A DNA stretch of 64,000 bases from Silene latifolia (GCF_048544455.1 NC_133536.1:28460152-28524151), one strand, 5' to 3'. Shown: positions 36,301-47,682, numbered from the stretch's first letter. The notes: generated by a model from the sequence alone, not told the origin. Made by a program: numbers and translations.

Positions 36301-37014
36301 CCTAGTAACATGGTGAAGTCTTGGAGACGGTATTCCATCAACGGCTATAAGTTTCGAGCTTTTAAGGAGGGAGTTGATGTTTCAAAGTCTACGTTAAGCA
36401 ATGGGGTTTCTGTGAATTCAACTGAAGGGTTGGACTACTATGGAACCCTAAATGAAGTAATTGAGCTTTCTTATTATGCCGAGCAAAGGGTTTATAGGGT
36501 TATATTGTTTAAATGTGATTGACTTGATAATTCCCCACAAGGACTTAGTATCCATAAGGTTTATGGACTTGTAGATGTAAACGAGAAAAAGAAACTTCGT
36601 GGACATAACCCATTTGTGGCAGCTTTTCAAGTCGATCAAGTTTGTTATGCTCCTTATCCAACCATTAAGAAAGGTAATCAAGGTATTCAGTGGTCCGCGG
36701 TTTTTAAAATCAAGGCAAGATCACAAGTTGATACTCCTATTGAAGAAAGTGTCTTTCAAGAAGATGTGGTTGTGAATGATCACTCAATTTCACCGATTTT
36801 GTTGGAAGATATAGAGGATGAAGATGTATACGAAGTGACAGTGGAAAAAGGTCAAGGGGAATATGACATAGACGTCGGAGAAGAAGGGGATGAAGATGAA
36901 GTTGAAGAACTTATTAGATACGAAAATGAGGAATCAGAGGAAGAAGTAGGAGTTCTTTTTTCAGAAGATGAACCTGTTTTGATTTTTAGTGATTGTGATA
37001 GTGAGGAGGACTAG
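33392..37014 (+). pseudogene. CACTA transposase, TNP2/TNPD type (disrupted)
   Basis: The first exon (33392-35038) encodes a transposase-associated N-domain (WMYERLD, then the cysteine cluster CPCKKCKNLGF and H..L..GF) and Transposase_21 (GLCTDGFQPFGQFG, then INDFPAYDMLSGWSTSGYRACPYC with the conserved Asp and Cys residues). A one-base shift near 35010 moves the frame to DUF4218 (IRHNLDVMHIEK). Further lesions are TAG at 35407-35409, frame changes near 35550 and 35640, and TGA at 36520-36522. Introns at 35943-36046 and 36153-36255 have good splice sites. The C-terminus has DUF4216-like sequence and a Glu/Asp-rich tail ending at 37014. In En/Spm this enzyme cuts the CACTA ends; this copy cannot. 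Confidence 0.88.
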
Positions 37015-37335
37015 TTGTAATTGTACAATTATTAAACATTCAATAAAATTTGCCCTCCGTTTTTTATTACTTGTCGTTCTAGGCTATTTGGTTTTTTGTT
37101 TTATACATGTCGTTTTAGCTTAACATCAATAGTATGTTTCAATTTCCAAGGTTTGGTTATAAGAAACCTCTCAATTCAGCCAATAAAATGCATTAAAGAA
37201 GAGGCAAGTGGTAATTAGTTCACAGTTTTCCATAGTTAGTGTTTGTTTCAATTGTAATTACCCTGCAGAAATGGTTGTTTTGAACTAACGATTTTTTTTT
37301 GAACTAACAATTTGAATTGTTTTCATGCAGTGATT
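37015..37335 (+). other. Spacer between the two CACTA genes
   Basis: It holds the 3' flank of the transposase gene (aataaa at about 37041) and the leader of the TNPA-like gene. The acceptor-like atgcag (37325-37330) lies just before the start codon. Confidence 0.5.
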
Positions 37336-40300
37336 ATGCCGAACATTTTTCGCCGTGTTTTTGGGAGCAATAGTAATGCAAATGCATCTCAACAGAATCG
37401 GGAGGACGACGAGTGATGCGTGTCATTTATATGATGTTTTACATCTCTTTTTACACGCATTTCAGAGCTCAAATGTGCTATATATGCCCCTATTTCTCTA
37501 TTTTCCGTCTACTTCCGTATTTTGTACTTTATTGCAGAAATGTGAAGAATTCGACGGGAAATCAGGCCAAATCCGCCCCCGAGTGATCTGCATTGCAAAT
37601 GACGTAAAAGAATCACTTAAGGAGCGAGCTTGGTGCGCAATCCAAGGCCCAAAAGACAAGTCCACGAGTTTAGAGAAGTCAAGTAGCAGCTCATCCAGTC
37701 GATCGACCAGCCTTGCCAGTCGATCGACCATCTATCGGGATCCAGAAGCTACTGTAGCTGAGACCCAGTCGATCGACCACATCGCTGTTTCAGACGAGAA
37801 TTAAAAGATCGAGAACTAAGGCCCATTGTGTTTAGGTTTTGGAATAAGTTGCTGCGTATATTTCCTATATAACGTAGCATCAAACCATCAGTTTAGGATC
37901 GAAGTTTTATCATCAAGTCTTTTATTCAGAATTTCAAATCAAGTTTTAGTATTAAGTTTTCATTCAAGTTCCTTATCGAATAATTAGGGTTTGGGTTATT
38001 TGTAAGCATCGGAATTCGGTTCTTAATAATCAATCTTTCCCCTGCAATTCGGTATTGTTCCTGTTTAATTTCAGTTTTATTTGTTTTACTTTTATTGTTA
38101 GCATAGAATGGATAGTTAGCATTCCCAAGCCAATTATCGCTTCACCATCATTGTTATTTATTTTTAGTATGAATTCCGTAATAGTCATGAGTTTTATTGC
38201 TGTTTTTACCTTTGCCATGAGTAGCTAAATAGTTAGTGCTAGGATGTAGGCGATTTATGGCTAGGCGGCATTAGATTGATCACGGACTGAACCCGCGTGT
38301 CAGTCGATCGACTGACATTGTTGGTCGATCGACTGACCTTGTAAGGTTACCTTCGTTTTAATTGTTTTTAATCTTGTATTTAATGAATCGAATGCATGCG
38401 ACCAGTTAGATACCTATTTTGTGACTGACCCATTAGACCGAAAGGTAGGGTAGGTTGCTTGACCGTCAATTAAATCGACTAAACTGTGCTAAGATCGAGA
38501 GATAGGTATAGTTTAGACCATTAGTCGCTTTTCAGAACGAAAGTTAGTATTAGTGGCATTAGGGACCTATAGCGAGATCGAGAGATGCTATTTGTTAGGA
38601 GTGGACCGAGAGGACCTCTTATTTCCCGCCTTACTTGTGTTTGATTTAGACCGTCTTAGTTTGCTGCCGCCGAAGCTATAATGACCCGATCATCCTAGTA
38701 CCCTTCTCTTATCTGTTTAAATTCGTATTTTAGTTTATTTTCCTTTTATTGCCATTAGCTATAGAACAATTCAAATCAACCCCCATATTAGTTACCTCAG
38801 ACTAATCATTAGACAACTAAAGTTTACAACTGCCTCCTTGCGGATCGACCCTGTTACCACTAGCCTAGGTTAGTTTTAATAGGAATTATAAATTTTATCT
38901 TTGGTACTCACAACGACGGGTATCAACGAGGTTGAGAATGAGGAAGATCCTGATCCTCCATCACGAAGACAGAAGAACATGCAGGTGACTCTCTCAGCGG
39001 CCCGTGCTCGGCCAGATCATTTTTGGTAAGTTTATGTTAATTTTTTAATTTTTAAAAAACTTAACATTTACAGTTTTAATTTCAAATATTTATGTGTTTT
39101 TCAGGTGGGATGACGAACCAATCAAGAAATATGTTACTTGGTCGTTCACCCGTAACACAGGAGATGATTACTTCACTAAGTGGGGTGAAGCAAGTAACGC
39201 ACAAATATTTAAGATGTGGAATTACTTTGCGGTAATTATGTTTTTCAATAATAATTTTCTTAAGTTTATAATAATTTTCTTAAGTTTATAAGAATTTTCA
39301 TAAGTTTTATATAACTAATTTCACACTTGTTTTTGAAACAGAGTCATGTAAGATCCATCGATCCTGAGTATGATCCTGTGCCTGAGTGGCAGGCGAGGGT
39401 AACGAGGCGGATTACCACTCTTATTAATGGACTAAAATATAACAAGAAACCGCCAAAGTGGGTGCCTGCTACTTGGTTGGAGAACCTTAGGAATAGGCCA
39501 AATGATCCTACTTTTGCCAAACATTCGAAAATCAACACGGCAAATAGGAAGTCGGGTGGGAAAGATGGGAAAGCATTGGGCACCCACACTCTTGGTCGGA
39601 AGAGTTGCTCCGATGCTTTCAAGGAATTGGTAAGTATTGTTTATATTGCTTTTAAAAAGTGGTTAATATATATGATTGACAAATATATTCTTGATTTTAC
39701 TTGTTTCCATACTAATTTCAGGGTCAAGAGGCCACCCCCCACAAGATGTTCATGAAGACGAAGAAAAATAAGAAGGGCGAGTGGGTTAACCCTCGAGCGG
39801 CTGATATTGAGGTAAATTCTTGTATTTAATTTAATATTTATTTTTATTACAAAGAACGATAATCTCTTTCTTATAAAGATAGGTATATATATATCATTTA
39901 TGACGATTTTCTATTTTTTCAGCGTGATTTCCAAGCGGAGATGAGTCAACCATTGCCACCTGGACAGTCTCCCGACGAGATTCGGGCCTACTACATGGCT
40001 GTAGGAGGCTTTGACGAGAAGAACCGGATGTTTGGGACCGGAGATACAGGGGCCCAAATATGGTATGATCTTCCTCCTAACAAAGCTGGCCGACGGTCTT
40101 TGTCTTATGCTCCTAGCATGATTTCACAGCTTTCCACCCAAATGAATGATGAGCGAGCCGCTCGAGTTGCTCTTGAAAGACAGGTTCGTGAACAGGCTGA
40201 ACAAATGGCGGCAATGAAAAAGGCTTGGGCTGATATGCAAGCATCTCAACCCCCAAACACGTGTTCACAATTTCCTCCATATAGACGGGATGACTTTGGG

Positions 40301-40357
40301 GGTGGTGATGACGGGTTTGGAGGTAGTGGTAGTTTTATTGAGCCTATAATAAGTTAG
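37336..40357 (+). pseudogene. CACTA TNPA-like protein (Transposase_24), split by a solo LTR
   Basis: The exons are 37336-37413 plus 38931-39025 (one exon before the LTR inserted), 39105-39231, 39342-39629, 39722-39811 and 39923-40357. The frame is open across all splice joins. The core WWDDEPIKKYVTWSFTRN.., IDPEYDPVPEW and TLGRKSCSDAFKE fit the plant En/Spm Transposase_24 family. The last exon has a heptad-like coiled coil (MNDERAARVALERQV and onward) and a Gly/Asp-rich tail. In En/Spm such a protein binds the subterminal repeats and supports excision. The only visible lesion is the 1.5-kb solo LTR after codon 26. Confidence 0.8.
37414..38925 (+). mobile_element. Solo LTR, 1512 bp, TSD acgag
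   Basis: It begins TGATGCGTGTC and ends TATCA, and acgag flanks it at 37409-37413 and 38926-38930. No internal region or second LTR is adjacent, so the element collapsed by LTR-LTR recombination. It contains several copies of the palindromic block GGTCGATCGACTG. A relative lies at 54130-55635. Confidence 0.88.
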
Positions 40358-40701
40358 AGCCTTTAGGTTGGTTAGTATTGTCGTCTAGTAGGGAGTATGA
40401 AAAACATGGTAAGACAATTCTCTTTCGTGTTTAATTTGTAAGACAATGTACAAATTTGACTATCTTTTTATGTAAAACAATTTGCGTCCCCTTCTCTTTT
40501 GTTGTCTATTGATTCCCGCATTAGCGGTCGACGTGAAAATGGATTCCCGCTTGGCGGTCGACGATTGGATGTGTTTTGCAGGTTTTGGTTATATTGGAAA
40601 CGATGCAAATAGGCATCGTGGCTGTATTTGAAACGATGCAAAAACGCATCGTGGGCTGGGGGCGCAAGTCAGCTTTGTTTCCAGGCCTGTTATTTAATAA
40701 A
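40358..40701. other. CACTA 3' interior
   Basis: This is the 3' flank of the TNPA-like gene. Short inverted motifs such as gatgcaaataggcatc and gatgcaaaaacgcatc (40602-40650) and two copies of ggtcgacg-type sequence (40527-40562) precede the subterminal array. Confidence 0.5.
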
Positions 40702-41165
40702 TCTGACGGAAATTCCGTCAGTAATTTTAAAATACCGACGGAATTTCCGTCACTGCTGTCCCTCTCCATTTTTCGAGTTTCAAGAGGAAAGTGCCACGTG
40801 TCCATAGAACTGACGGAAATTCCGTCAGTAAAGTGAGAAAACTGACGGAAATTCCGTCACTAGCTATCATCCCCATTTTCCCTGAAATCACATAAAAATC
40901 CACGTGTCAGAGGCCACCGACGGAATTTCCGTCACTAATGCAAAAAACTGACGGAAATTCCGTCACTTTTGAGCTGAAAATAAAGACGGATTTCCCGTCA
41001 CATATCCGTCAGTTTTTTGATAAACCGACGGAAATTCCGTCAGGACAGGTTTTTTACTGACGAAATAAGCTGACCCTGATTCCTGACGGAATTTCCGTCA
41101 GGAAATTGAAATACCGACGGAAAAGCCGTCAGTATGGCCTTAATTTTTCCGTCAGTTTCCCGCGT
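40702..41165. repeat. Right CACTA subterminal repeats
   Basis: Ten palindromic units, mainly TGACGGAAATTCCGTCAGT or TGACGGAATTTCCGTCACT, run to within about 20 bases of the terminus. Unlike the left end, the core is AAATT/AATTT rather than ATATT, so the two ends have homogenised separately. Confidence 0.85.
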
Positions 41166-41178
41166 TTTCGTTGTAGTG

Positions 41179-42133
41179 ACCTTCAAGATACTTTCCAAAA
41201 TTATGATTATGAAATCCGCACTTAGGAACTACTTCCCACTCACCAACTCTTCTATTTATCACCCTTACTGCAAATGGACACTTTAATCTCTTTGTTTTTG
41301 ACTTTCTTTGCGGTTTTTCAGGATCCTTTGCATTACTTTTGTAAGGTTTACTACGCTCACGTGCAACAATTTTATACGGAGGACTTTTTTCCATGTGATA
41401 CTTAAATTTTATCAAGTGAAAACCCAACCCATAAGCAACCTCATTAATATGATCAAATGCTTCTTCGAATGTATGAAACGTATAATCAAAGACAAATTTA
41501 TCATTATAATCAATACCGTCTCCATCAGCTTCCTCATCATTTTCCTAAATTTTAAATAAATAACGAATGAATAAAAAAATGGCCTATACGTGTAAAAAAC
41601 AAGAAATGGCATGGGCCAAAACATGTAAAAAAACACGGATATGCTTGGGCCAAAACATGTGAAAAACACGAAACCGCCTGGGCTAAATCATGTAGATCAC
41701 ACGTTTAGGCCTGGCCAGTTTCGTGTGATCCACACGTTCAGGCCTGGGCCAATTCGTGTGTTTTACACAATTTTGCCTGGGTTTTAACGTGTTTTTCACA
41801 CGTGTTTGCCTGGGCAGAATCATATATTTGACCGAATTCAATTTTTTTTGCTAATCAACATAAAAAAACGTGATTTAAATTAAAATACAAGATTAATACC
41901 TTATCCTCCGTGTTGTTGTAATCGTAACCAAATCCGCTTCCCCTTTCCGTGTTACCCGTGTTGTTATCATCGTAAATATAACCACTTCCCTCGCCTCGAT
42001 CATAACTATCATACTCATTGTAATATCGATAATGTTGTTCAGCATTCCAATCATTTTCGAATTGCTTTCCATCGTAATTTTCATTAGTATACGATTCACA
42101 CATGTATCGGAAAAATGGGTTATCGTCACCCAT
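41179..42133 (-). pseudogene. MULE transposase, N-terminal exons
   Basis: On the - strand, exon 1 is 42133-41900 (MGDDNPFFRYM..., 78 codons, Asp/Tyr/Asn-rich) and exon 2 starts at 41544 after the acceptor tttag. Exon 2 carries the FAR1-like zinc domain common to MULE transposases (AFDHINEVAYGLGFHL, RLKCPFAVRVINR, CGFHNHNFGKYLEG). It runs into the CACTA insertion and resumes at 21318. The intron (41899-41545) contains tandem array B. The second CACTA-like element starts only 50 bases beyond the start codon, so the promoter and right terminus of the MULE are lost. Confidence 0.8.
41580..41830. repeat. Tandem array of about 33-bp units, copy B
   Basis: About seven units with 'gcctgggcca.ttcgtgtg' and 'tacacgtt' are related to array A at 20365-20570 and in the same orientation. 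The array lies inside the first MULE intron. Confidence 0.85.
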
Positions 42134-42199
42134 TTCCGACTCAAGATAAAAAAAATGTGTCTACTAGTTTTTAGAGTGAGAACACTACTACAGATACAG

Positions 42200-42600
42200 G
42201 CTACAACAACGGGTAAAAACCGTTGTAAAAACAAAAAGCGGACATTGTTAAAGCGGCCGTTGTAAAAGGTATTTACAACGGTTATGTTATTTAATAAAAC
42301 CGTTGTGGAAATTATTCACAACGGTTAAAAGTCGTTGTTGTTGCGAGTAAGTCGTTGTGGAAAGTTTGTCAAAATTTTGGTGGGAATAATATAACAACGG
42401 TTATAATATAAAAACCCGTTGTTATATCTTTCCCACCAAAATTGTGACGACTTTTGACAACGTGTATACGTGTCACATAACCGTTGTTGAAATTGTTAGT
42501 AACAACGGTTTTTCATTTAAAACCTGTTGTTGAATATTATGGCGGGTATTTGTGAAAGGTATTTACAACGGTTTTTGTTTTAGTAACCGTTTTTATTACA
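42200..42600. repeat. Left ACAACGG/CCGTTGT subterminal repeats
   Basis: About ten occurrences of ACAACGG or CCGTTGT, often paired as ACAACGGTT..AACCGTTGT. A matching array lies at the other end of the element. This is a presumed transposase-binding region. Confidence 0.8.
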
Positions 42601-42847
42601 AACTCCTAATTTTTTTAAAAATTAAATTTGTTTCATGCCATTCAAAATCCTGCATATATCAAAGACTAAAGATATATCAAAGACCAAGATAAATCACAGC
42701 TGGGTTTATCAGAACTCAATAGATTCAATTCAACCACAACAACAGCATCATATATACTTACAATTTGATCACTTTACATGAACTAAGATCATTCCCTAAC
42801 TTCAACAAAAATTTACTAAGTTGACCTAAGTTATGAGTATCATGCAT

Positions 42848-45800
42848 TTAGCCTTCAGCATTGCTATGTTCTAAGACGTATTTGCCCAACATGTCCCTTA
42901 CCTCGTCTATTTGGTGCCATTTGTAATGCTGAAGTTCTTGTGGCGCGCTGATTACATACTGCGGAAAAAACAAAGACAAGACATTATTATAACAACATAC
43001 ATCATTCAGCATAGCAACATCATGGTATAGCAGCAAACAAGACAACATCAGCTCTAATTTAAAAAAGGTAATAAACACATTATTAAATTACTAATCTTTT
43101 CTGGAATAAAGATATATCTTAGCATAATAATCTCCAACATGAACCGACAAACGTAGTATCCACATTGTATGCTATCCGGCTGGAGAGGGACCTATTATTA
43201 CATAAAAAACGAAGAGACGAGAGAAGCCCCACATCATAATCTTGCACTTTAGGTATTGTATTATTATTAAAGACAGATTTTTGCACTTAAGGTATTGTAT
43301 TTGAGCACGTACCCCTGTTATCGTAATAAAAGTAGGGGCATCATCAGAATCTTTCGTGGGTTGATCCTGCTCGGTAGCTCTTTTCTTCTCAAAGACCCTT
43401 TTTTTTAAAAAAAAAAAAAAGAGGCAGAAACTCATATTTTTGGGGCAAAAATGAGCTTTTTGCTATAAATAAAAATTGAAACTTAATGTTATTATAAATA
43501 AATCAGTATTATAAACTTACTTAATAATCAAGCCCTTAAAAGTCTCGCTTGGTTGTCTATGCAAAGAGTCCAACCAAAAAACTTTCTTCTTTGTCGGCAT
43601 GATGGCTGCTAGCACCCAATGACTCCTACATCAAGAGACATCATCATTATTAACAAGTACATATATTAGTTATGAAAATGCAATTGTAGGGGGAAACGTA
43701 ATATTAATTTGTTTATTACCCGTTTTCATTATAAGGGGCAAAAACCAGCTTCTTGGGTGTCGCCAATTGCTGAGCAATATAATCTACCCGATCTTCGAAC
43801 GAAAAAATCGTGATATGCATAGATAAAACATAGGGGCACATAAATCCGTATTGATCACATGGAATCTTGTTCTCGGGGATCACCCTCAATTTCAATATCC
43901 TACATTATTACGGTATTAATTCCGGTATTTAAAATACTATCTAGTAGTCAGAATATTAGAATATGAAATAATTTATTAAGAAACTTACTTCATCCAAACA
44001 AATAGGTGTTGAACATCAATCTCGTTTAGGCCAGCCCAAATGGCTAGCATCTCCCATGACAGAATTGCTTCGCGCTCAACCCCTAAAATATGCTCCTCGA
44101 GTGGAATAATTATCAATTGCTCATTTGCTATGCGATTGCTAGCCTCCGATGAATACAGTTTCCTCATCATCTCCGTTCTTACTTTTAGCATGAAATCCTT
44201 ACCAGAATATTGTGTGGAGTTTATACTCCTAACATCTTTCAGTGCGGGGAAATAATGCTTCTCTGATTTTGTGCTACTACCACCAGCCTATACATGTAGA
44301 TAATTAAAATAATAAAAAATCCAAAGGTAACATATCCTAGCTAGCTAGTTGGAGTAATAAAAATAAAAGAGTACTTAACTAAATATCTCATCAACCTGCT
44401 CTTTCAATAATGAGGCAGTAGTAGCAGGTATGACTGGGGACTTAGGCTTATCCGTCTTTTTTGTCCCCTACACAAAATTTCCATGCTGTTTAGAAATACG
44501 GAAAAAATATAAATAAAGGTAGGTTTTTAAAAAAATGGAGAAGTTAATTAAATACCTCATCAAGTTGTTGTTTCGACGAGGTAGTTGGCATGTCTGGGGA
44601 CTTAGGCTTATCCGCCTTAGCCGACTTTTTTGTTCCCTACAAAAAATTTTCATGCTTTTTAGAAATACAGAAAAAATATAAATAAAGGGAGGTTTTTAAA
44701 AAAATGGAGAAGTTAATTAAATACCTCATCAAGTTGTTGTCTCGACGAGGTAGTTAGCATGTCTGGGGACTTAGGCTTATCCGCCTTAGCCGGCTTTTTT
44801 GTTCCCCACAAAAAAAATAACATATAAATTTAACATATAAAAACATTTAACATATAAAAATTTAACATATAAAGGTATTTTTTCTAACCCCAACTGCTTT
44901 CGGTTGAGGCGGAGACGAACGAGCCAGGAAGATGTGAGATTCAGGCCATTGGATGAAACTTCCAACCGCGTCTGCCAGAATGGTAATGTCGTCACGAACT
45001 GGGACGGACAGTTGACATTTTTTATGGCTTTGAAAGACTTCAGTTATCTCCACTTTTCTATCATTCGGCAAAAGTTTTTCGTCATGAATAACCAATAAAT
45101 TTTCCGCTGATTTGGTGGGCACTTCTACGAGAGCCCGACCAACACGCACAATTGGTTTCTTGGATTTAGGGTCAGCAAGAATAACTACCCTCCTGTTTAC
45201 GGCCTGAAGAATAAACATACATTATATATTATATCCCAAAATTTAATAGAATTCATATAAATTTAACTAATTAAAGACTTCATGCATACCTTGCCGAAAA
45301 CTGTGAACTGACTTGAAGGAGATGTATCTCGCTGTTTTCATCACCGTCTTCTCAAGTTGCATCACCGATTATTGTCACCGTGGGCGGATAACTCAAGTTG
45401 CATCTCCTTTTCGGACTCATTATTTACCTAATAAAATTAACCAATGGCACGATGTCGGGTTATAGCATTAGAGTCGGGGAACACACCCCCTGATCTTACC
45501 AAAAAAAAGAAAAGAAAAATAAGGAAGTCATATATTTACCTTATCGGCTTTAGTTTTTACAACTTCAGAAGCATCAGGTACCTGATCTTTCTGAATCTCG
45601 TTGACCGATACTTCCTTCTCATGTATTGCCAAGGTAGTAGTGTTCTCGGCCTCTTGACCAATTTGTTGTACATTACCCCCTTTAATGACATCCTCCATCA
45701 TCTTCAATTCTTCTTCGGAAGGCTTGCCTCCAGCATTCATCTTTAGTAGTACGGATGCCAATAACTGAACCTGGGTGCCAAGAATGTAATGTTTCTTCAA

Positions 45801-46528
45801 TTTGTATCCCAACAATAACATGTGAACTTAAATGAAAATAATAGAATAAATGGTACCATGTCAGCCTTAGTCTTCCTTTTCTTCTTTTTCGGGGCAGTTG
45901 TCCCATAATATTTCGTGACTCCAACCTGTAACGGGACGCCCCTCAATCGACCTGGATGTTCGGGTCGGCCACTAGTTCGAATATTTAAAAAAAATGATAG
46001 GTAAATCATTAAAAGGCGAGAATATTTAACCTGAAACTTCTCACTAGTTCGAATCGCTTTGAAAAGATCCCATTGTTCCTGACTGATGGTGGGACACTTG
46101 TTTTCCAGTGGGCTCTTACGCATCTCCCCCGTTGCCTTGTCCACATACAACCAATCCCTAGCAACGTCACACTTCCACTGCCTTAAGACAATCCCTGCCT
46201 TCTGCATTAAATACTTATCATGGCATTCGACAATATCAAAGGCTTCCTTTATACGAACCACGTATAACTACGCCAATTTTGGATTCAAATTCCTAATTTC
46301 ATCTAAATGGATAGGCACAAACTGTCTTGTGCAACATCCAATCCAAGTGGATAAATGCCCCGCATTTGGACCAGTAGGAAAATCCTTCGAGTTCCATTTT
46401 ATTTTAAGCGGCTCTTTAGCGGCTATTGCTGCAAGGGCTGCATGGCACTTCGTAGCACCCCTCTCACCAGGCTTATTATCATCCACATGCTTATTATTCT
46501 TTTGACTTCTTTTCCGTTTTTCACCCAT
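42848..46528 (-). pseudogene. CACTA-borne protein with C-terminal Ulp1-type (C48) protease
   Basis: This is a multi-exon gene on the - strand. Exon 1 (46528-46031) encodes a plant CACTA N-terminal domain (IKWNSKDFPTGPNAGHL, then DVARDWLYVDKATGE) but has an in-frame TAG at 46268-46270. Exons at 45925-45857, 45770-45540 and from 45203 follow; the last carries FIQWPESHIFLARS, like DUF8039 of CACTA proteins. Three related small Lys/Pro-rich exons (about 44815-44400) come next. The protease exons hold the catalytic His (HWVLAAIMP, about 43620), Asp (WLDSLH, about 43580) and Cys (QCGYYVCRFM, about 43170). The final exon ends at 42848. Such proteases may cleave SUMO-like substrates; their role in transposition is unknown. 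Exon borders in the middle are approximate. Confidence 0.7.
44400..44820 (-). repeat. Triplicated exon/intron unit in the protease gene
   Basis: Two copies, about 178 bases apart, contain nearly the same intron plus exon ('atacctcatcaagttgttgt' through 'ggcttatccgcc' to 'ttttttgttcccc'). A third, more diverged unit lies at about 44380-44470. Each exon encodes a Lys/Pro/Ser segment of the type KPKSPDMxTTSS. Confidence 0.8.
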
Positions 46529-46546
46529 GATAATCCTAAAACCCAA

Positions 46547-47019
46547 ATATGAATGAAATAGTAAATGAACAACTTAACAACGTCATGCAGAGTATTATCT
46601 AAAACCCTAAAGAGGAATGAAAATTTAAAACAACAGTTTGAGCTTCTAAAATCCTAAACCCTAATAAGATGAATGAAGTAGATGATGCGGGATGATAAAG
46701 ATAACAAAGAAGACGAAAAACAAACAGATGCATGAAAAACAAAAAAGATGATCTTAAAACCCTAATGAAGAAACACAAAATTAAAGTGAACATACCTGAT
46801 GATGATGATTATGATACAGAGAATGCGCAGGATGATAAGAGAAGGCAACGGAATCTGGGCGTCGGAAACTGGGCGATGGCCGACAACGAGAATGTAGAAA
46901 GCGGGGGAGAGAGAATAAACTCAGGATACAAACGGTTGAACTGATGTTGTGTGTGTTTGTGTGGTATGTTGTATGTGTTTGTAAATTAGTTTTTTATTAA
47001 GACAAACGGGTCCTCAAAA
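46547..47019. other. Leader/promoter region of the protease gene
   Basis: No further gene recognised. A short open frame at 46732-46944 is not supported by any motif. Confidence 0.4.
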
Positions 47020-47315
47020 CAAAACCGTTGTTATATGTCAATAATAACGGGTCAATAACAGTCAACCGTTGTCATAACTTTATTACAACGGTTAAAATAT
47101 ACCCGTTGTAATATATTTTCACCCAATTTGCGCCAAAATGAAATATGTCTAAAAAATCAATGACAACAGGTAGAAGTACTATACCCGTTGTTGAAAATAA
47201 TGACAACGGGTAATGTAACTATAACCGTTGTTGATAGTAATAACAACGGGTAATGTAAATTACCCGTTGTTGAAAGTATTAACAACGAGTAATTTCAATA
47301 TAACCGTTGTTATTG
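47020..47315. repeat. Right ACAACGG/CCGTTGT subterminal repeats
   Basis: About ten occurrences, such as aacaacgggtaatgtaa and ataaccgttgttgaa, alternating in orientation. It mirrors the array at 42200-42600. Confidence 0.8.
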
Positions 47316-47603
47316 TTTAACACTTTTTTTTAAAAAAAAATTACTGTAATTCCATTACAGTCCAAACCTGTAACAATACATACTGTAACAGCAGAAGCAC
47401 TATATACTGCAACATTATTCAACAATTTCAACAACAGCATCCACATCTAATATTAAGATCAAGAAAACAAGATGCATGCATACTGCATATCTACAGAATT
47501 TACCATGCCATGCAAATTTGGGAATCTTTAACAATGACCATTGCTTCTATTGGCTTTTTAAAGCTACCAAAAGATAAAGACGTACAACACATCTCAAACT
47601 TGC

Positions 47604-47609
47604 TATAAA
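47604..47609 (+). promoter_or_regulatory. TATA box of the XS-domain gene
   Basis: TATAAA in 'tgctataaattcataaaag' lies 79 bases before the start codon at 47683. No intron or upstream ATG intervenes. Confidence 0.6.
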
Positions 47610-47682
47610 TTCATAAAAGAGGCATCCCATTAGCTCCCCACAACTCACAAATAAATTAAACCATCAAATTTCTAGTCTGAAA

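Larger units (their letters stand above)
21319..41178 (+). mobile_element. CACTA (En/Spm) element, 19.86 kb, inserted in the MULE gene
   Basis: The left terminus CACTACAAAAAAAACGCGGG and the right terminus CCCGCGTTTTCGTTGTAGTG are inverted repeats, flanked by the 3-bp duplication acc (21316-21318 and 41179-41181). Subterminal palindromic repeats line both ends. Two + strand genes follow the canonical En/Spm plan: TNP2-type transposase, then a TNPA-like protein. The element is swollen by a Ty1/copia insertion, part of a gypsy element and a solo LTR. Removing the element and one TSD copy leaves the MULE coding frame continuous across the junction. Confidence 0.93.
42183..47315 (-). mobile_element. 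Second CACTA-like element with ACAACGG repeats
   Basis: The left terminus is CACTACTACAGATACAGG, followed by palindromic ACAACGGTT..AACCGTTGT repeats. A second array of the same repeats at about 47020-47310 marks the other end. The gene between them is on the - strand. A right terminus (TGTAGTAGTG type) was not found beyond the array, so that end seems truncated or lies further out. CACTA termini and terminal repeat arrays support the class; the protease gene is of a kind carried by some plant CACTA elements. Confidence 0.75.

Noticed and set aside
40521..40836. ORFs near the CACTA right end
   Set aside because: They run into the subterminal palindromes and have no domain.
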